Below, piece by piece: positions 6,673 to 7,174 of a DNA stretch of 7,174 nt. Each line of letters starts with the position of its first letter. The stretch's first letter is position 1. The position numbers were made by a program, and so were the translations under genes. A model generated the notes under the pieces. That model ran no database searches. It saw nothing but the letters and a program-made list of their open reading frames with translations, and was not told where the DNA came from. The stretch is from Candidatus Coatesiibacteriota bacterium (GTDB taxonomy: Bacteria > Oederibacteriota > CAKKQC01): the NCBI GenBank assembly GCA_023265785.1, contig JAHFSL010000125.1, forward strand, positions 1 to 7,174, in the 5' to 3' direction.

Positions 6673-6751
6673 ATCCCCGTCTCGTTGTGTCTGGCGGCTG
6701 GTTCACCCCTCCCCCCGGGCTTCACGCGATCATTCGACGTTCAACGTTTAC

Positions 6752-6759
6752 GGAGGTGA
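6752..6759 (+). promoter_or_regulatory. Perfect Shine-Dalgarno of rpsU
   Basis: GGAGGTGA matches eight bases of the 16S rRNA anti-Shine-Dalgarno and lies 7 bases before the GTG at 6767, ideal spacing. It decides the GTG start. It is far stronger than the site before any other gene in the window. Confidence 0.9.
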
Positions 6760-6766
6760 GTTTCAC

Positions 6767-6970
6767 GTGGCTGAAGTGGTCGTCAAGGATTTTGACTCGT
6801 TCGAGACCGCCCTGCGCCGGTTCAAGAAGAAGGTGCAGGATGCGGGCCTGCTCCAGGAGATGCGCAAGCGCGAGTACTACGAGGCGCCCTCCGTCCGGCG
6901 CAAGAAGAAGTTGATGGCGGCGATCCGCAAGGAACGCCGGCGGCAGAAGCGCGAGAACGCGGCCGCCTAA
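6767..6970 (+). CDS. rpsU: 30S ribosomal protein bS21
   Basis: This 67-residue, strongly basic protein is bS21, which binds the 30S platform near the 3' end of 16S rRNA and takes part in translation initiation. The family pattern is clear: VVVKDFDSFETALRRFKKKV, then AGLLQEMRKREYYEAPS (from residue 26), then the Lys/Arg-rich tail RRKKKLMAAIRKERRRQK. The start is GTG, fixed by the perfect Shine-Dalgarno at 6752-6759 and by alignment with the family N-terminus. The yqeY-type gene follows after 23 bases, the arrangement seen in many bacteria in which dnaG and rpoD come next. A sigma-70-type promoter lies upstream with a leader of about 88 nt. Confidence 0.97.
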   Translation: MAEVVVKDFDSFETALRRFKKKVQDAGLLQEMRKREYYEAPSVRRKKKLMAAIRKERRRQKRENAAA

Positions 6971-6993
6971 CCCAAGCCTCCCTTCAGATTCCC

Positions 6994-7174
6994 ATGCCCA
7001 TTGAAGATTCGATCAAAGCGGAGCTGTCCGTCGCCCTCAAGGCGAGGGACCTGTCACGGGCCAATACGCTCCGGCTTCTCCTCTCGGCGTTCAAGAACGC
7101 CGAGATCGAGAAGCGTGGCCCCCTGACCGAGGAAGACCGGCTCGGCCAGGTCCAGAAGGCGATCAAGATCCGGC
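6994..7174 (+). CDS. yqeY: YqeY/GatB-domain protein, N-terminal 60 codons (runs off the window)
   Basis: The visible 60 residues start MPIEDSIKAELSVALKARD and continue with LSRANTLRLLLSAFKNAEIEKRG (from residue 20) and LTEEDRLGQVQKAIK. This is the characteristic helical N-terminus of the YqeY family (LRxLLSAxKNxEIEKRG). These proteins are about 150 residues long and related to the C-terminal tRNA-binding domain of GatB in the glutamyl/aspartyl-tRNA amidotransferase. Their own cellular role is not well defined; a link to tRNA or amidotransferase quality control is only inferred from homology. The ATG at 6994 gives the family N-terminus. No Shine-Dalgarno is visible, so translation may depend on rpsU 23 bases upstream. 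The remaining C-terminal part lies outside the window. Confidence 0.92.
   Translation, partial: MPIEDSIKAELSVALKARDLSRANTLRLLLSAFKNAEIEKRGPLTEEDRLGQVQKAIKIR

Larger units (their letters stand above)
6596..6766. other. Divergent intergenic region between aspC and rpsU, rich in C/G runs
   Basis: This 171-base region separates two divergent genes and carries promoters for both. Its plus strand shows strong runs of C: nine at 6629-6637, six at 6653-6658, and further runs of four to six between about 6676 and 6716. The minus strand is therefore G-run rich. CCCGGG-type palindromes occur next to two of the runs. No small gene is visible in it. Confidence 0.7.

Noticed and set aside
6596..6706. Upstream extension of the aminotransferase start
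   Set aside because: It would translate through the TATAAT box and C/G runs into proline/glycine-rich sequence; the family N-terminus aligns with the Met at 6595.

Overview
The window is dense, GC-rich bacterial chromosome carrying core metabolism and translation genes. There are no insertion sequences, CRISPR repeats, tRNA or rRNA genes. I suggest with low confidence a GC-rich Gram-negative lineage of the Nitrospirota / NC10 (Methylomirabilota) / Deltaproteobacteria type. The reasons are an aminotransferase-hom-thrC-apgM-lysC cluster, an rpsU-yqeY pair of the kind that often leads into dnaG-rpoD, and a probable exported beta-rich protein. Protein phylogeny would be needed to fix the lineage.

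Layout. Positions 1-945 (minus) are the N-terminal 315 codons of aspartate kinase LysC. Positions 961-2148 (minus) encode an ApgM-type alkaline-phosphatase-superfamily protein, the group repeatedly proposed to act as homoserine kinase. Positions 2219-2797 (plus) are a small unrecognised gene with a signal peptide and an unusual five-cysteine cluster; it runs against its neighbours and divides the cluster. Positions 2802-3911 (minus) are threonine synthase, overlapping by four bases with homoserine dehydrogenase (3908-5230, minus). A 93-bp spacer with several GC-rich hairpins follows. Positions 5324-6595 (minus) are a class I aminotransferase of the aspartate aminotransferase type. A 171-bp divergent intergenic region, rich in C/G runs, carries a perfect TATAAT almost on top of the aminotransferase ATG and a good promoter for the other side. 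Positions 6767-6970 (plus) are ribosomal protein bS21, and a YqeY/GatB-domain protein begins at 6994 and runs off the end.

How the genes work together. The minus-strand genes form nearly the whole route from oxaloacetate to threonine: the aminotransferase makes aspartate, LysC phosphorylates it, Hom makes homoserine, the ApgM-like protein probably phosphorylates homoserine, and ThrC makes threonine. Aspartate-semialdehyde dehydrogenase (asd) and a classical GHMP-type thrB are absent from the window. LysC and Hom carry ACT domains, so feedback control by lysine and/or threonine is expected. The exported Cys-rich gene has no evident link to this pathway.

The points most worth following are the non-canonical homoserine kinase candidate with a Thr in place of the usual Ser nucleophile, the Cys-rich exported protein, the probable leaderless aminotransferase mRNA, the hairpins before hom, and the contrast between a perfect Shine-Dalgarno on rpsU and weak or absent ones elsewhere.
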